Shown in pieces: positions 21,198-31,755 of a stretch of 64,000 nucleotides of DNA (its first letter is position 1; every line of letters starts with the position of its first letter). The DNA is from Ochromonas danica (lineage: Eukaryota; Sar; Chrysophyceae; Chromulinales; Chromulinaceae): positions 1 to 64,000 of the forward strand of contig VKHL01000135.1 of NCBI GenBank assembly GCA_015146655.1. Reading direction: 5' to 3'. The notes beneath the pieces are model-generated. The model ran no database searches, was not told the origin of the DNA, and saw nothing but the letters and a program-made list of their open reading frames with translations. The translations under genes were made by a program, and so were the position numbers.

Positions 21198-22573
21198 CAG
21201 TGATCTTAACATGACATCCTTACATGACATTTCCCAAAACCCCAAATTTCTTTTTCGGTTTTGCTCAATCGTCTGTTTCTCAATGACAAATTTGGAAAGA
21301 GCTCAACGAGTAGATCATTTTTCTATATTGAAGTCCATCACAACTCCAAGCCAATCAAGAGATAAGATGATAAATAGTCATAATAAGAAACGGTCAAAAA
21401 TGACTCTTCTTGACATTTACCAAAATTAAAAAATATTAGAAAAAGATTTGGAAGAAACTCGTCACATATCTATTAATGTTCATGAGTTTCTTTATCGATC
21501 TCTAACCATCTTTTTCTAATGTTCTTTAATTTTCTTGAAGATCAAGCAGCTGACAAAGGTAGTAAAAAGACAAAGGTTGCCGTTGGTCACCAGAGAGTAG
21601 AAGATAAGTACTGGGAGAACATGGGTCTTTCCGCCGAGAGCTATTGTTTTGATGATGTAGGTATATTTGATTACTACTGTATGCTTAAGTCCAGAGATTC
21701 CTGTCTTCTGGGCCTTTTCTTGCCCTTTTATGATGAAGACTTGATCGTAAAAGTATGGACGATTCGTGACTGGTATTACGCTCCTCAGCGACTATTGAAT
21801 GGAGGACAGCTGAGCTACAAGATGATTTATAAGTTCCTCACTATAGGGATTGGTATATTTGGTTTATAGAATGAACTGTTGGAAAGAATGAACTAAACGT
21901 CCTATTCTTACTTTAGCTCCTATGCAGAGAAACCTCCTCGCGATCAACAAATCTTTATCGTGATGTACTATTTCGTACTTATCAATGAATTCCTTCCTCG
22001 ATAAAGCAAGAGCTTCCAGTCTATTGTGTCACTATGGTGATACCAATCAATGGTGATAGTATCAACATTCCTCGAGTGAAATGTAAGCCAAATCGCTTTG
22101 GATTGTGGTTTTATGAGCTTTGTGTTGTTTATTACCATGCTTTTGATAGACAAAGTGGCAAGAAGTTGGAAAGAAGAAGAGGGAGTGGAAGAAATCACTG
22201 AAGGGCACAATTGCGGTTTATGGTCACTACTTTTGCATGCATTCGATCTCCGACTGCTGGAACAGATTCTTACACGGTCGAAGTTGGACTCATAAAACAA
22301 GTGGCAGATATTGTCCTGACGATACTGGGCTTCAAAAGTCCTTCTCATTCGCAAGTATTTTGCATAATAGACTGAACCATCGAAAAAATAGACCCAAAAG
22401 AATTGGAATTTCGTCGTTACTGTTGGGAATTGAGCATTGACTTGTATGAGCATTCTTGTAGCCCCTAACCTCTTCTATTTTATGATATTTTTCTTGTAAC
22501 GTTTGGTCAAATATTGGAGGAGATTTTTTCGTTTTCATAGATGTCATGTTACGATGTCATGTTAAGATCACTG
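21198..22573 (+). mobile_element. Degenerate DNA transposon with TTAA ends (piggyBac-like?)
   Basis: The two ends form a 33-bp terminal inverted repeat: CAGTGATCTTAACATGACAT at 21198-21217 continuing to 21230, and its complement at 22541-22573, with two mismatches. TTAA occurs inside both ends (21206-21209 and 22562-22565), and TTAA is the target duplicated by piggyBac elements. The outer halves CAGTGATC and GATCACTG would rejoin as a perfect 20-bp palindrome around one TTAA. The interior has pieces of coding sequence (see the transposase remnant). I do not see another convincing target-site duplication outside position 21198 or 22573, which favours the TTAA reading. Confidence 0.6.
21519..22210 (+). 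pseudogene. Transposase remnant inside the TTAA element
   Basis: The plus strand has a first open piece from about 21519 to 21869 containing FDDVGIFDYYCMLKSRDSCL, IRDWYYAP and LSYKMIYKFLTIGI. After a stop and a frame change it has pieces with KPPRDQQIFIVMYYFVLINE and, near 22068-22193, VKCKPNRFGLWFYELCVV followed by another stop. The KPNRFGLWFYELC block resembles the KPxKWGFKxW segment of piggyBac (DDE_Tnp_1_7) transposases. At least three disruptions are evident, so the element cannot encode its own transposase. The family call rests on that short block plus TTAA ends and is tentative. Confidence 0.45.
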
Positions 22574-22814
22574 TTGTGACATCACACACGCACACCAAGC
22601 CTTGAAGTTCCCTGGAAGCTGTTGTTCTTGCGTCAATTATCTTCCTTTCCCAGCCCATCTAGAAGTAGAAGTAGAAGTAGGCTGCTCCATCTAGACTACC
22701 CCATCTAGACCACTTCTAGTCTATCACCCACAATCTTCACCTGTCTTATTATCAAGAGAGAAGCAAACTTAGTAGAAGTAGATAGAGTAAGATAACAGGA
22801 AGGCTAATCAAATC

Positions 22815-24266
22815 ATGCTCTTCCACAACCTTCGTATCCAAAAGAGCTTATTAGATGCTCCACCAAAGAAAGTCATTCTTAGTGGACCAAGTGGTTTTCT
22901 TGGTAGTCGTGTCTTAGAATCAATTTTAAAAGCTCATCACTTGCGAAAGGAAAACAAATTACCACCAGGCGAAGTGATTCTTCTATCAAGCAGTCCTGGC
23001 AGATTAATGGAGCGTTTGTATAAGAAGCATGGTGCAGATGCAATGAAAACAGTCCGTGCATCACGTGTGGACTACTATTCACAACATTCTGACGAGACAT
23101 GGATGGATCATCTCGGTAGTTTAGGTAAGATAATATTGAAATACTGTTTGATCTTGCTTATAATAATGCGTGAAAACACATAGGGGTGGAAGGTGAGCAT
23201 GCAGTATTTGTGAACTTAGCTGCTGTTGCAGGACCTATTCCTGGTAAACCAGATGCAATGATGGATGTCAATTACAAGGCACCAGCTGCTGCTGCCAGGG
23301 CGTGTGAAAGACTTGGATTTGGACATTGGGTTCAATCATCTACTCAAGCAACAAATGCTGAACGAGGTGGGCAAGTGCCTTATAGCCGCGGAAAAGCGAT
23401 GATGGATTATGCATTGGCGCGATGCAAACACTTGCCTGTAACTATTGCTTGTCTGGGACTTCTCTATTCTAAAATTGATGGAACGATTGGGCAATCGCGT
23501 GGGGGAGACAGCAGACTCAATCTCATTGACCTTTCGCTGCTCCCGCTGACTCCAATCATGGTAAGTTCGCCTTGTTTGCGACAAATATTCTTTTAGAGTA
23601 TTCACTCTAATTCGTTGTTTCTATCAGGGTGATGGTTCTGCTCCATTGCAACCACAAGAAGTCTATGATGCCTCCAATAGATTGGCCTATCTTGCCCTTT
23701 CAGATCCTTCTCTTCGTCCCAAACAATGTTTCAACGAAGCCAGCCAGAATCAAAGAGTATTGATGATACAGAGGGCATCTTCGGATGGATTTCGTTATTA
23801 CGATGCGGTAGGACCGGAGACAATGAGTATGCTGGATATGCTGGGAAAGTTTGCTGTGGTTCAAGGTAACAACAACTTTCGCCCAGTCTATATTCGTTAT
23901 CGAAATATGGAGAAGTTGTTGAACGTTAAATCGTTGGGAAACTTGAATCGTCAATTTGTTAGTTTGCTGCGATCAGAGCAAGATGCTGCTGATCCCATTG
24001 TTGGAGATTATCATGCTTGGGAGAAGATTCTTGATGCTGATGAGGCCAAGTTATTGACTCTTGATGAAGCATTCCAAGAAAATGAGACCGGTTTGAAATG
24101 TCAACAATATCGCACTTTCCCATATGGTAGTGTTGTACAACACGTCGTGAAGAATCCAAAGGTTATTTGGCCTGGCATTCTGTTATCTATTGAGATCACT
24201 CGCTCCTTTCTCACAAATTATCACCCCAACGCTAATGGAAGCCGCAAGTCTGTTTCATCCATTTAA
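22815..24266 (+). CDS. NAD(P)-binding Rossmann / epimerase-like protein
   Basis: Exons 22815..23124, 23184..23560 and 23628..24266 join in frame to about 441 residues. The N-terminus has the glycine-rich dinucleotide loop GPSGFLGSRVLES. VNLAAVAGPIPG and DVNYKAPAAAARACERLG follow, then an STQAT segment and a YSRGKAMMD motif in the positions of the extended-SDR Ser and YxxxK catalytic pair. Thus the short-chain dehydrogenase/epimerase fold with its Tyr-Lys pair looks intact. The C-terminal third (from about residue 250) is diverged, with an amphipathic segment near PGILLSIEITRSFL. The reaction is unknown; NDUFA9-like and hydroxysteroid-dehydrogenase/epimerase families are possible. No clear signal peptide is seen. 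Confidence 0.78.
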
Positions 24267-24629
24267 AATTATTATTTCCATTTCTTTCAATTTATCTCCC
24301 ACATTCATTATGTGAGAGGGAGAAAGAAACAATGCGTATCGAAGATATCACTTTCCTATCTGAACACAAGCAAGGGTCAAGATTAAACTCATTTTGTTGT
24401 GGACATCTGCGCCTGTCGTTCTATTGATTTAAGTTAACATCGATATAGTCCATAGACTCGTTTTACAAAAATGACGCACCAAGCTAACGTATGAGCTATA
24501 TATCCATTTCCACCACTCAGCAACACAAACAGTCAGACCATCACATCACGTCACGTCAAGTACGAATTCCAAAAACACCACCACACCACCATCACCTATC
24601 ATCAAATCCTACGGAATTGCTTGAACACT
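24267..24629. other. Convergent intergenic spacer
   Basis: The 3' flanks of the Rossmann-fold gene (+) and the ING gene (-) meet here. It includes TTTAAGTTAAC near 24428-24438 and a CACCACACCACCATCACC low-complexity stretch near 24579-24597. No gene is evident. Confidence 0.5.
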
Positions 24630-25391
24630 TTATTTCTTCTTCTTGTTGGAGCAGATGGGACAAATCCAGGAGTTACGAGGTTTGCGTGTAAGATTAACAC
24701 AAGAATAATGAAACCACTCGATAGGACAATGCTCATTATCACAAGCAATCATATCACCAAAGGCGATACGTTTACACGTACAATAAAGAGGTTCAGCAGA
24801 AGAAAGCTCTTGATGACCTGTTGCAACTTCATTACCTTCTCCTCCTCCTATGTCAGCAGGTAGTAAAGAATGATGATTAATAACCCCCACCATCCTACCA
24901 TTACCACAACTACCATAACCAAAGCTACCATTTCCATTGCCTTCCTCAACCATTTTCTTCCTCTTCTTCTTATTACCACCATCTATTTGAGAAGGATAGA
25001 CAGCAACAGGAGCATTGAAATCTAATAGCGAGAGTTCAACACCTTGTTCTTTCAAGACTTTCTCTACCATTGTCATCTCCATATCTACAGCTTTAATATT
25101 ATGATCAACATAGTCATAATTCTTCACTGCTAGGGTAATCTTCTGATGTGCTATTAACTCTAAAACACGTATAATCGTCTCTATCTCTGATTTCTCTTCT
25201 AGACTTGGTTGGCCACTTTTCTCATCTTGAATACGTTGTGTTTTCTCATCTAAGTGATGATTGAGAATTTCAGCAGAAATATCTAATTGTTCTATTGTCT
25301 GCATAGCTTCTGTACTCAGATTAACAATACGATCTTTATTTACCAAAGACATGTTAGGATAATCTGGATTACCATATCCCCACGATGCCAT
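24630..25391 (-). CDS. ING-family PHD-finger chromatin reader
   Basis: The frame encodes 253 residues from the ATG at 25391 (MASWGYGNPD); the open frame extends upstream without ATG. An N-terminal helical ING domain (residues about 15-125) is followed by a basic linker GGNKKKRKKM, a Gly/Asn-rich spacer, and a C-terminal PHD finger. The finger has the Cys4-His-Cys3 pattern: YCTCKRIAFGDMIACDNEHC, IEWFHYSCVNLT and SWICPICSNKKKK. The ING PHD binds H3K4me3 and anchors histone acetyltransferase or deacetylase complexes in the nucleus. The FGDMIACDNxxCxIEWFHYSCVNL block is typical of the family, and length is normal. The gene is divergent from LEO1, another chromatin/transcription factor, across about 250 bp. 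Confidence 0.93.
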   Translation of the reverse strand: MASWGYGNPDYPNMSLVNKDRIVNLSTEAMQTIEQLDISAEILNHHLDEKTQRIQDEKSGQPSLEEKSEIETIIRVLELIAHQKITLAVKNYDYVDHNIKAVDMEMTMVEKVLKEQGVELSLLDFNAPVAVYPSQIDGGNKKKRKKMVEEGNGNGSFGYGSCGNGRMVGVINHHSLLPADIGGGEGNEVATGHQELSSAEPLYCTCKRIAFGDMIACDNEHCPIEWFHYSCVNLTRKPRNSWICPICSNKKKK

Positions 25392-25462
25392 GATGGACTT
25401 GACTACGTGCTGATCTATTTCAAGCAAACGATGAAATTTTGCTGCTGTTCTCTATCTTTTCC

Positions 25463-25535
25463 TCTTAAGTTAACTCTACACCAGTCAAACCGTACATGTT
25501 TCCCTCTTAAGTTAACTGTTTTCAACAGCAATGCC
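25463..25535. promoter_or_regulatory. Divergent promoter, two TCTTAAGTTAACT sites
   Basis: Two direct copies of CTCTTAAGTTAACT lie about 42 bp apart (near 25462-25475 and 25504-25517) between the ING gene (starts 25391, minus) and LEO1 (starts 25647, plus). TTAAGTTAA is shared with other divergent promoters in this window. The ACGCGT partner is absent here. Confidence 0.5.
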
Positions 25536-25646
25536 TTAACTGTTTTTCAGTTTGTTTAAGAATAATCGCGTTGTTGTTCGTGGTGGTGAAAATGGTCACC
25601 TTGGCTTTGGCATTGTTATTGGGGTTGATGAGAAAGATTGAAAAGC

Positions 25647-27613
25647 ATGGCAAATCAAAAGGAAATTGATGACCTGTTTGGTTCTGATGATGAAGATAAA
25701 GTAGAAGATGGTGATGAAGGAGGTTCTACCCCTCCACCACCTTCTTCTTCTTCTCCTGCTCAAGGGCAAGATGATGATAATAAAGATGATAATAAAGATG
25801 ATGATGATATTAATGGTGCACGTGTACGAAGTGATGAAGTCGATAAAATCTTTGCTGATGATGAAGATAGTGACGAAGAAAATGCTATCAATGTTAATAG
25901 AAAACAAAAGAAATCATCTTCTTTATCATCAACTGCTGCTCCTACTACTACTACACGAGAAGATCTCAAAGAAGTTTTTGGTGATGACTCAGACGAGGAT
26001 GATGATGATGATGATAATAATAATAACAATGATCCATCACGCGCATCTCAAGGAAACGGAGATGGTCAGAGAGACAGTCAATTAGACGATATTCTTGGAC
26101 CATCCACCTCAGAGGCAGATCTGCTGTCTACTAACACTCCCACAGCAACAACTACTAAAAATATTGCACTCTTTCCTGCTACACGTCTACCTGAAAAAAA
26201 TAAGACTATCTTCTTTAGAACACCTAACTTTGTTAAAATTCAAAGTCAAGAGTTTCGATATGAAAAACATGCTTCAGATCAAGAAAGAAAACAATTTGAT
26301 GGTGCTACTGCTGTCATTCGTTGGAAACGTGTACAACAAGAAGGTGGAGGGAGTCGACTTGCTAGTAATGCTCGTCTCTTGAAATGGAGTGATGGATCTT
26401 ATCAGTTAGTAGTGGGTAATGCTGTCTTCCAAGCCAAGTTACATCCTGCTGAGAATTGGTGGGTGACTGACAAATATGACTGAATTTGCCTTTGAAATCG
26501 AGCTTATTGTGTTGCTGTTGTCAATAGTTTTGCCTTTGAAGCGCAGAAGTTGCAGTCTGTTGATGGTGAAGGGACAGCACAGGGAAGTTGTCTGGAATGT
26601 ATTGGCGCTGTGCCAAGTCGTATGGTAGTCCAGCCATCCTCGTTAGACTCTGAGACACACAATATTATGTCTGTACAGATCTCTGAAAGACATCGCAAAG
26701 AGAAAAGGTGAGCAGCCTTGTTGTTGTTATTATCATACTTTGTTGTTAACAATTGCGTGTTTATGTCATTGTACAGAATTGCTGTTCATGATTATGAAAA
26801 ACTTCAAATGAATCCTGAGAAAGCATTGCAACTTATGGCTAAGAAAGAAGAAGAACAAATGCGCAAAGAAAGGAAGCTACGAGCTCAACAAAATGAGGTC
26901 AATGCTGGTCGTCGCTTGATGAGCTCTTATATTAAGAGACCATCGATGACAGCGGACTACCTGGATGACTACGATGAGGAGGAAGATGACGATGTTGGGA
27001 GAAGATATGATAGTCCTGTTAAACGTCGTGCTCCTCCTGCGAAGAAGGCAAAGAGGAAGAAGCCAACTCGTGACGACGAGGTCAGTCACTTTCACACCCC
27101 ATCCCTCTTCTGGTGGCTGATGAATATCATGGTTGTTAACGATGGTGTGTGTGTGTGTGTGTGTGTGTCTGTGTCTGTGTGTGTGTGTGTGTCTGTGTGT
27201 GTTTGTGTGTTTGTGTGTGTGTGCGTGTGTGTTTCTGTGGGGAAATATAGGAGGACCTTGAAGATGAGGAGGAAGAGGAAGAAGCAGATGATGATGAAAT
27301 TGACGAGGAGATGCGTGACTTCATCGCAGATGATGATGAAGAGGAAGGAGAGTCACTGGGATCTCACGATACCGATGATGATGAAGAAGAGGACGTGATG
27401 GAGGAAGAAGAAGAGGAAGAAGGAGGTAGTGATGGTGAGGAGGTAGTAAAGAAGAAGAAAGACAAGAAGAAGAGAAAAGCCCCCAAGGAGAAGAAGTCAA
27501 AATCGAGGTCATTCACTGCTGAGGAAGATGATGTCGATGAAGAGAACGATGTTCCCATGGTTCGTGCTAAGAAAGCCAAGAGTATCTTTGTGGATAGTGA
27601 TGAAGATCTATAG
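25647..27613 (+). CDS. LEO1: LEO1, subunit of the PAF1 transcription elongation complex
   Basis: Four exons (25647..26458, 26528..26707, 26777..27080, 27251..27613) join in frame to about 552 residues. An Asp/Glu/Ser-rich acidic N-terminus (MANQKEIDDLFGSDDED) leads to the LEO1 core at about residues 180-350: RLPEKNKTIFFRTPNFVKIQ, ATAVIRWKR, SNARLLKWSDGSYQLVVGN, and after intron 1 MVVQPSSLDSETHN and SVQISERHRKEKR. The tail is highly charged (acidic runs, KKKKDKKKRK) and ends VDSDEDL. LEO1 pairs with PAF1 and works with RNA polymerase II during elongation and histone modification. Intron 1 is placed at GTGGGT...CAATAG (69 bp), which restores the frame. Intron 3 contains a (TG)n tract. The first ATG, at 25647, is used. 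Confidence 0.93.
27145..27240 (+). repeat. (TG)n tract in LEO1 intron 3
   Basis: TG dinucleotides with scattered TCTG and TTTG interruptions occupy most of intron 3 (27081-27250) on the coding strand and end about 10 nt before the acceptor AAATATAG. This matches the position and strand of the TG tracts in the NDC1-like and DHX35 introns. Confidence 0.95.
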
Positions 27614-27820
27614 TAGTGACTACTAGTCTAAACATCTTAAAACGCACAATAGTTATGCTAATGTGCTACACCATGCAGTCTAACGGTTCCATCTAAGCTC
27701 ATTCCATGGAATGCTTGATTCCAGACTGCTAGAAGAGCTAGATCTCCAGATCTGCTTGGATTGCTGCAGGAAAGGAGATTGTTGCATCATAACAAAATAG
27801 ATTTACTAGACCGTTAAAAA

Positions 27821-29090
27821 ATGACCAAGAAGAAAGTGTTATTAATGGGCAAGTCGGGTGCTGGAAAGACTTCCATGCGTTCGATCATTTTTGCTAACTT
27901 TATGGCAAGAGATACTATGCGTTTGGCCCCTACCAGTACGTCTCCTTCCCATCACACACACACTGACACACACCCAGTCTACACCCTATAGACTACTTAG
28001 TACTACCTGACTCACTTTGACACTGACTCTGACTCTGACGCTGTCTGTTGATGTTGGTTAGATGATGTGGAACATGTGGATGTTCGTTTCTTGGGTAATC
28101 TGGTTCTCAATCTATGGGATTGTGGTGGACAATTTGGTTTCTTTGAACGATATTTTGAGAATGAAACTATCTTTCGTAATGTAGAAGTTCTTATCTATGT
28201 CATGGGTATGTTACCTTCTCTCTCTCCCTTCTATACCGTCTGACTCTCTGACATGATGTGTTATGTGTGTGTTATGTGTTAGACATTGACTCAAGTGATA
28301 TCAATGGTGATCTACAACTCTTTGTTGGTGTCATGAATGCCTTAGAAAGATGTTCACCTGATGCTTGTATCTTTGTTCTTATCCATAAAATGGATCTTGT
28401 GGCGGAAAGTGATCGTGATCGAGAATTTCAACAACGCGCAGCTCTCATACAATCCAAAACCAAGTAAACCCTTTCTCTTCTTATTTCATCTCATCCTCTT
28501 CTTCTTCCTTCTCTTATGACCTTTGTATGAGATAATCTAGTTTCCAGTTAAAACTATTCCCAACATCGATTTGGGATGAAACACTTTACAAGGCTTGGTC
28601 TCAGATTGTCTACTCACTTATCCCAAATATTAATCAATTGGAATCTCAATTGAAAGAATTCCGTGAGATTTGTGCTGCTGATGAAGTGGTACTATTTGAG
28701 AAGGCGACCTTCCTGGTTATATCCCATGCCACGGATTTAGAGTAAGTCATTGACTGTGTTTAGTCTGTGTTGACTGATTGATTGATTGATTGGTTGACTG
28801 GTTGGTTGGTCTGTGTTTGAATGAATACTAGCTCTGAGCAGTATGATAGTCATCGTTGTGAGCGTATTTCCAATATCATCAAGCAGTTTAAGATCTCCTG
28901 CTCGAAGACGCAGTTTAACTTTCAAGGAATGGAAGTTCGTAACGCTCATTTCACGGCTACGATTGATGCCTTCACTGGTAATACTTACATTATGATTGTC
29001 GTAGCGGGCAAGAACAAACAAACGTCATCTGCTCTCTTACAACATAATATTGGAGCTGCTAAGAAATCATTTGAAAAGCTCATTCCTTGA
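27821..29090 (+). CDS. RagA: RagA/Gtr1-type small GTPase
   Basis: Five exons (27821..27935, 28062..28205, 28283..28463, 28541..28741, 28832..29090) join in frame to 299 residues. The G domain has G1 [14 protein letters not shown]3 NLWDCGGQ and G4 HKMDL. The Rag-specific C-terminal roadblock-fold domain follows ([64 protein letters not shown]). Similarity to animal RagA/B and yeast Gtr1 is high throughout. Rag GTPases act as RagA/B-RagC/D heterodimers on lysosome or vacuole membranes and recruit TORC1 in response to amino acids. The first exon is short and was found by reading the sequence. Length is slightly below human RagA (313). Confidence 0.95.
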
Positions 29091-29454
29091 TCTTGAAACG
29101 ATGAGGATGATGAAAGGAATATCATTAGGCGGGTGAAGAATGATGATTTGTAGACTACTAGTTAAAGAGGAGATTTGAAATGAACTGTGTGATCTTCTTC
29201 TTTTATTAACAAATCTAGTTTAACATTTCATTTCTTCCATGTTGTTAGTTAGTACACCACACAGAAAGAAGGATGACAGTTGTTGTCTATGAGGAAAGCT
29301 CAAGCTATTCTGCAGCTAATGCCATAGAATAGCTTAACGGGTACACTTACCGTAGACTGTAGATTGCTTCTTACGACATGAAAACACCGACGTTTTGCAC
29401 CAAAAGAGCTTTTTCTTGGTTAACTTCCCAAGGTGTTAGCGTCAAATTGCAATT

Positions 29455-29551
29455 AAATATAAGGAGACATTCAATATTTGTGATTAGTTTTATCGAAGAC
29501 TTCACGATATGATATTGGATAATCACAAATATTGAACATTTCCTTATATTT
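29455..29551. repeat. Hairpin: 32-bp inverted repeat, 33-nt loop
   Basis: The arm at 29455-29486 begins AAATATAAGGAGACATTCAA. The arm at 29520-29551 is its complement with three mismatches near the middle (AGACA versus AATGT region). The loop is 33 nt. The arms are perfect over CAATATTTGTGATTA. It lies 33 bp from a second, larger fold-back. Confidence 0.75.
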
Positions 29552-29584
29552 AAGAAATGTGAATGGTCAATGTCACTAGTTTTG

Positions 29585-29778
29585 ATGTCATGCATTGTAC
29601 ACAGTGCAATCAATATACACCAAAGTTTTACATCATGATTTCCGCAGCTATTGTCCGCATGCATAGAAATTTCGTCACTTATATGCAGACAATTGCTGCG
29701 GAAATCGCGCCGTTCAACACTATGATGTACAACAGTATGGTGTATATTGATTATACTGTGCACAATGCATGACTTCAC
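29585..29778. repeat. Long fold-back element (MITE-like or small-RNA hairpin)
   Basis: The left arm (29585-29655) and right arm (29688-29778) are inverted repeats. Matching blocks are GTCATGCATTGTACACAGTG against its complement near 29753-29773, AATCAATATACACCA against TGGTGTATATTGATT, TACATCAT against ATGATGTA, and ATTTCCGCAGCTATTGTC against GACAATTGCTGCGGAAAT. The right arm has about 20 extra bases. The loop is about 32 nt. No clear target-site duplication or coding sequence is seen. Confidence 0.7.
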
Positions 29779-30754
29779 TTGTAAATATAATGTGTAAACA
29801 TAATGCTAATCAATTTTTATTTTTACATAACCAACAGGCCCTGCGGGTCATCTTCACTAAGTTAATGGGGAAAACTCTAAATATTATTCCAACACAGCCT
29901 GATGATTGAATCTCACCAATTAGCTTCACCTGTCCAGTCAGTCCCTTGTCGTCATCATTCACCATCCATCTATCCTTCTTGTAGATGACGAGACAGCAGT
30001 AGGTCTGTCAGTCGCCCAGTACGTCCCTTGTTATCATCCAGTAGCAGTGTGTCAGTTGGTTTTCTATGAGTCATGTTATATCATGGTGTTAGCGAGAGAG
30101 ATGCACAATAGCAACAGACACTAATCCACGCGAAACAGACTCTGAGATCAAGAGATGATCTCATTAATCTAGCAACAAATAATTAGGATCGGTCTCCACC
30201 ACAAAGAAAGGCTGGAGCTGAAATGAGATGTTGCATATGAGTAATAGACTATATACTGTATACATATACTTAATTATCATGTGATAGGAATGACACACAC
30301 ACACAGACAGAAGACAGATAGGCAGTGTGTACTTTACCTGTTTTTCATCACCTCATAATTCATATGCTACTAGTCTACTAGTGCAATAGACTACTACTGG
30401 TACTAGAGTGTAATTCACATAGTCTACTCGTGTACATCTATTGCTTGTGAGTAGAGAGAGTACTCTGCTTGTACCCCTCCAGTCATGATGAGTCGCATAG
30501 TGTCACAAAAGACAGACTTCTACTCTTTTCAAGATGGGGCTTGCTAGTGGCTAGACTAGACTATCACCTAGTGTGACTGGCCGCCATTCATTTGATTTTG
30601 TTCTTCCATCATCTTCATCTCAATATGTTGTGAGGCTGTGGTGAAGGCACACAGACAGCCAGGAGCTAGATTCTAAATCTCTAGATGTCTAGATATCTAA
30701 ATATCTAAATCTCCAGACTTGGTCTGTGTATTGTATTGGTCATTGAATGAAAAG

Positions 30755-31617
30755 ATGATGAAGCAAGCTATCCTTCTTCTTCTATTATTCTTATTCTTCC
30801 CTACACTATCCTCTTCCTCTTCCTCTTCCTCCTCCTCCTCTATAACTACAAGTCATACTAGACCCTCCTCCTCCTCCTCCTCCTCCTCATCATCGTCATC
30901 ATCACTAACTATTCAATCTATTCAAGACAAAGTATTTCATGATACCTTACCAATCTTTGAAATCTCACATGATCTTGACCATCTTCTCACTAGTCCTCAT
31001 CCTCATCAACACTATACAGATCTAGAAGTTCAGACCCTATTCTATCACTATCTCGTTCGTCTAGGTCAACACTATTATCAAGACTATCATCGTCGTTGTT
31101 CTCAACCTTCTTCTAGTCTACAACGTGATCTTGCACTTAAGAATATCTTACTAAGAGAATGTGAAGCAGCAATGAAAGCAGCCATTCCTAAGAGTCGTAT
31201 TGGTCAATGGACTATTGATGCTCACTTAGCTGAAGTGTCAGAGGACATGGACAGCTTGCTCTCCTCCAAACTAAACACTGCTGACACTGACACTGAGGGT
31301 GGCGTCGTGTCATCTCCTCCACTATCACCATCATCATCATCAGCAGTTGTTAATGAAACTGACAAGTCTTGTAGAAACAGACTATGGCAGGTTTGGCAAT
31401 CAATTCCTCCCAGATGGATCTCAACTAGTCGCTGGCTATTAAGTCAAAGTCTATTACTTGGTATTAACTTCTTGCAACAGGAATGGGTAAGGAACCTGCT
31501 ATCATCTCACAACATTAACCTTCATTGACCTCTCTGTGTACTGTATAGTATCGTAGACAACATGTGAAAGCTATTGAGAGAAGACTGGCGGAAGTGCCAG
31601 AGTTTCCTCTGCTGTAA
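30755..31617 (+). CDS. Unknown secreted or membrane-anchored protein
   Basis: Exons 30755..31486 and 31549..31617 join in frame (intron 62 bp) to about 266 residues. The N-terminus is a signal peptide or anchor (MMKQAILLLLLFLFFPTL) followed by two long Ser runs encoded by TCC/TCT/TCA repeats. The folded part, from about residue 60, has SIQDKVFHDTLPIFEISHDL, YTDLEVQTLFYHYLVRLGQHY, LALKNILLRECEAAMKAAIP and a second hydrophobic helix near SRWLLSQSLLLGINFLQQEW. The short second exon adds YRRQHVKAIERRLAEVPEF. I do not recognise the family. The Ser repeats could make allele length variable. An ER or plastid-envelope location is possible from the signal alone. Confidence 0.65.
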
Positions 31618-31755
31618 CAAAACAACAAGTACATCACTACCAGACTAGAGTGGACTAGGGAAGGTCATAGGACAGACAGAGAGAGATCTATTTCACTCTT
31701 ACTCTTTGATGCTGCTTGTTTAAGAGTTTAATTCATTTAATGTCATTTGTTGTTA

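Larger units (their letters stand above)
29091..30754. other. 1.66-kb intergenic region with fold-back structures
   Basis: This is the longest stretch in the window without a supported gene. It holds two inverted-repeat structures at 29455-29551 and 29585-29778. The right half is AT- and CTAG-rich with short degenerate repeats such as CTAGATATCTAAATATCTAA at 30687-30706, just upstream of the gene at 30755. The small open frames here lie on the hairpins and are not credible genes. Confidence 0.6.

Noticed and set aside
21968-22453. Minus-strand 160-codon frame
   Set aside because: It lies antisense to the transposase remnant and shows no family features.
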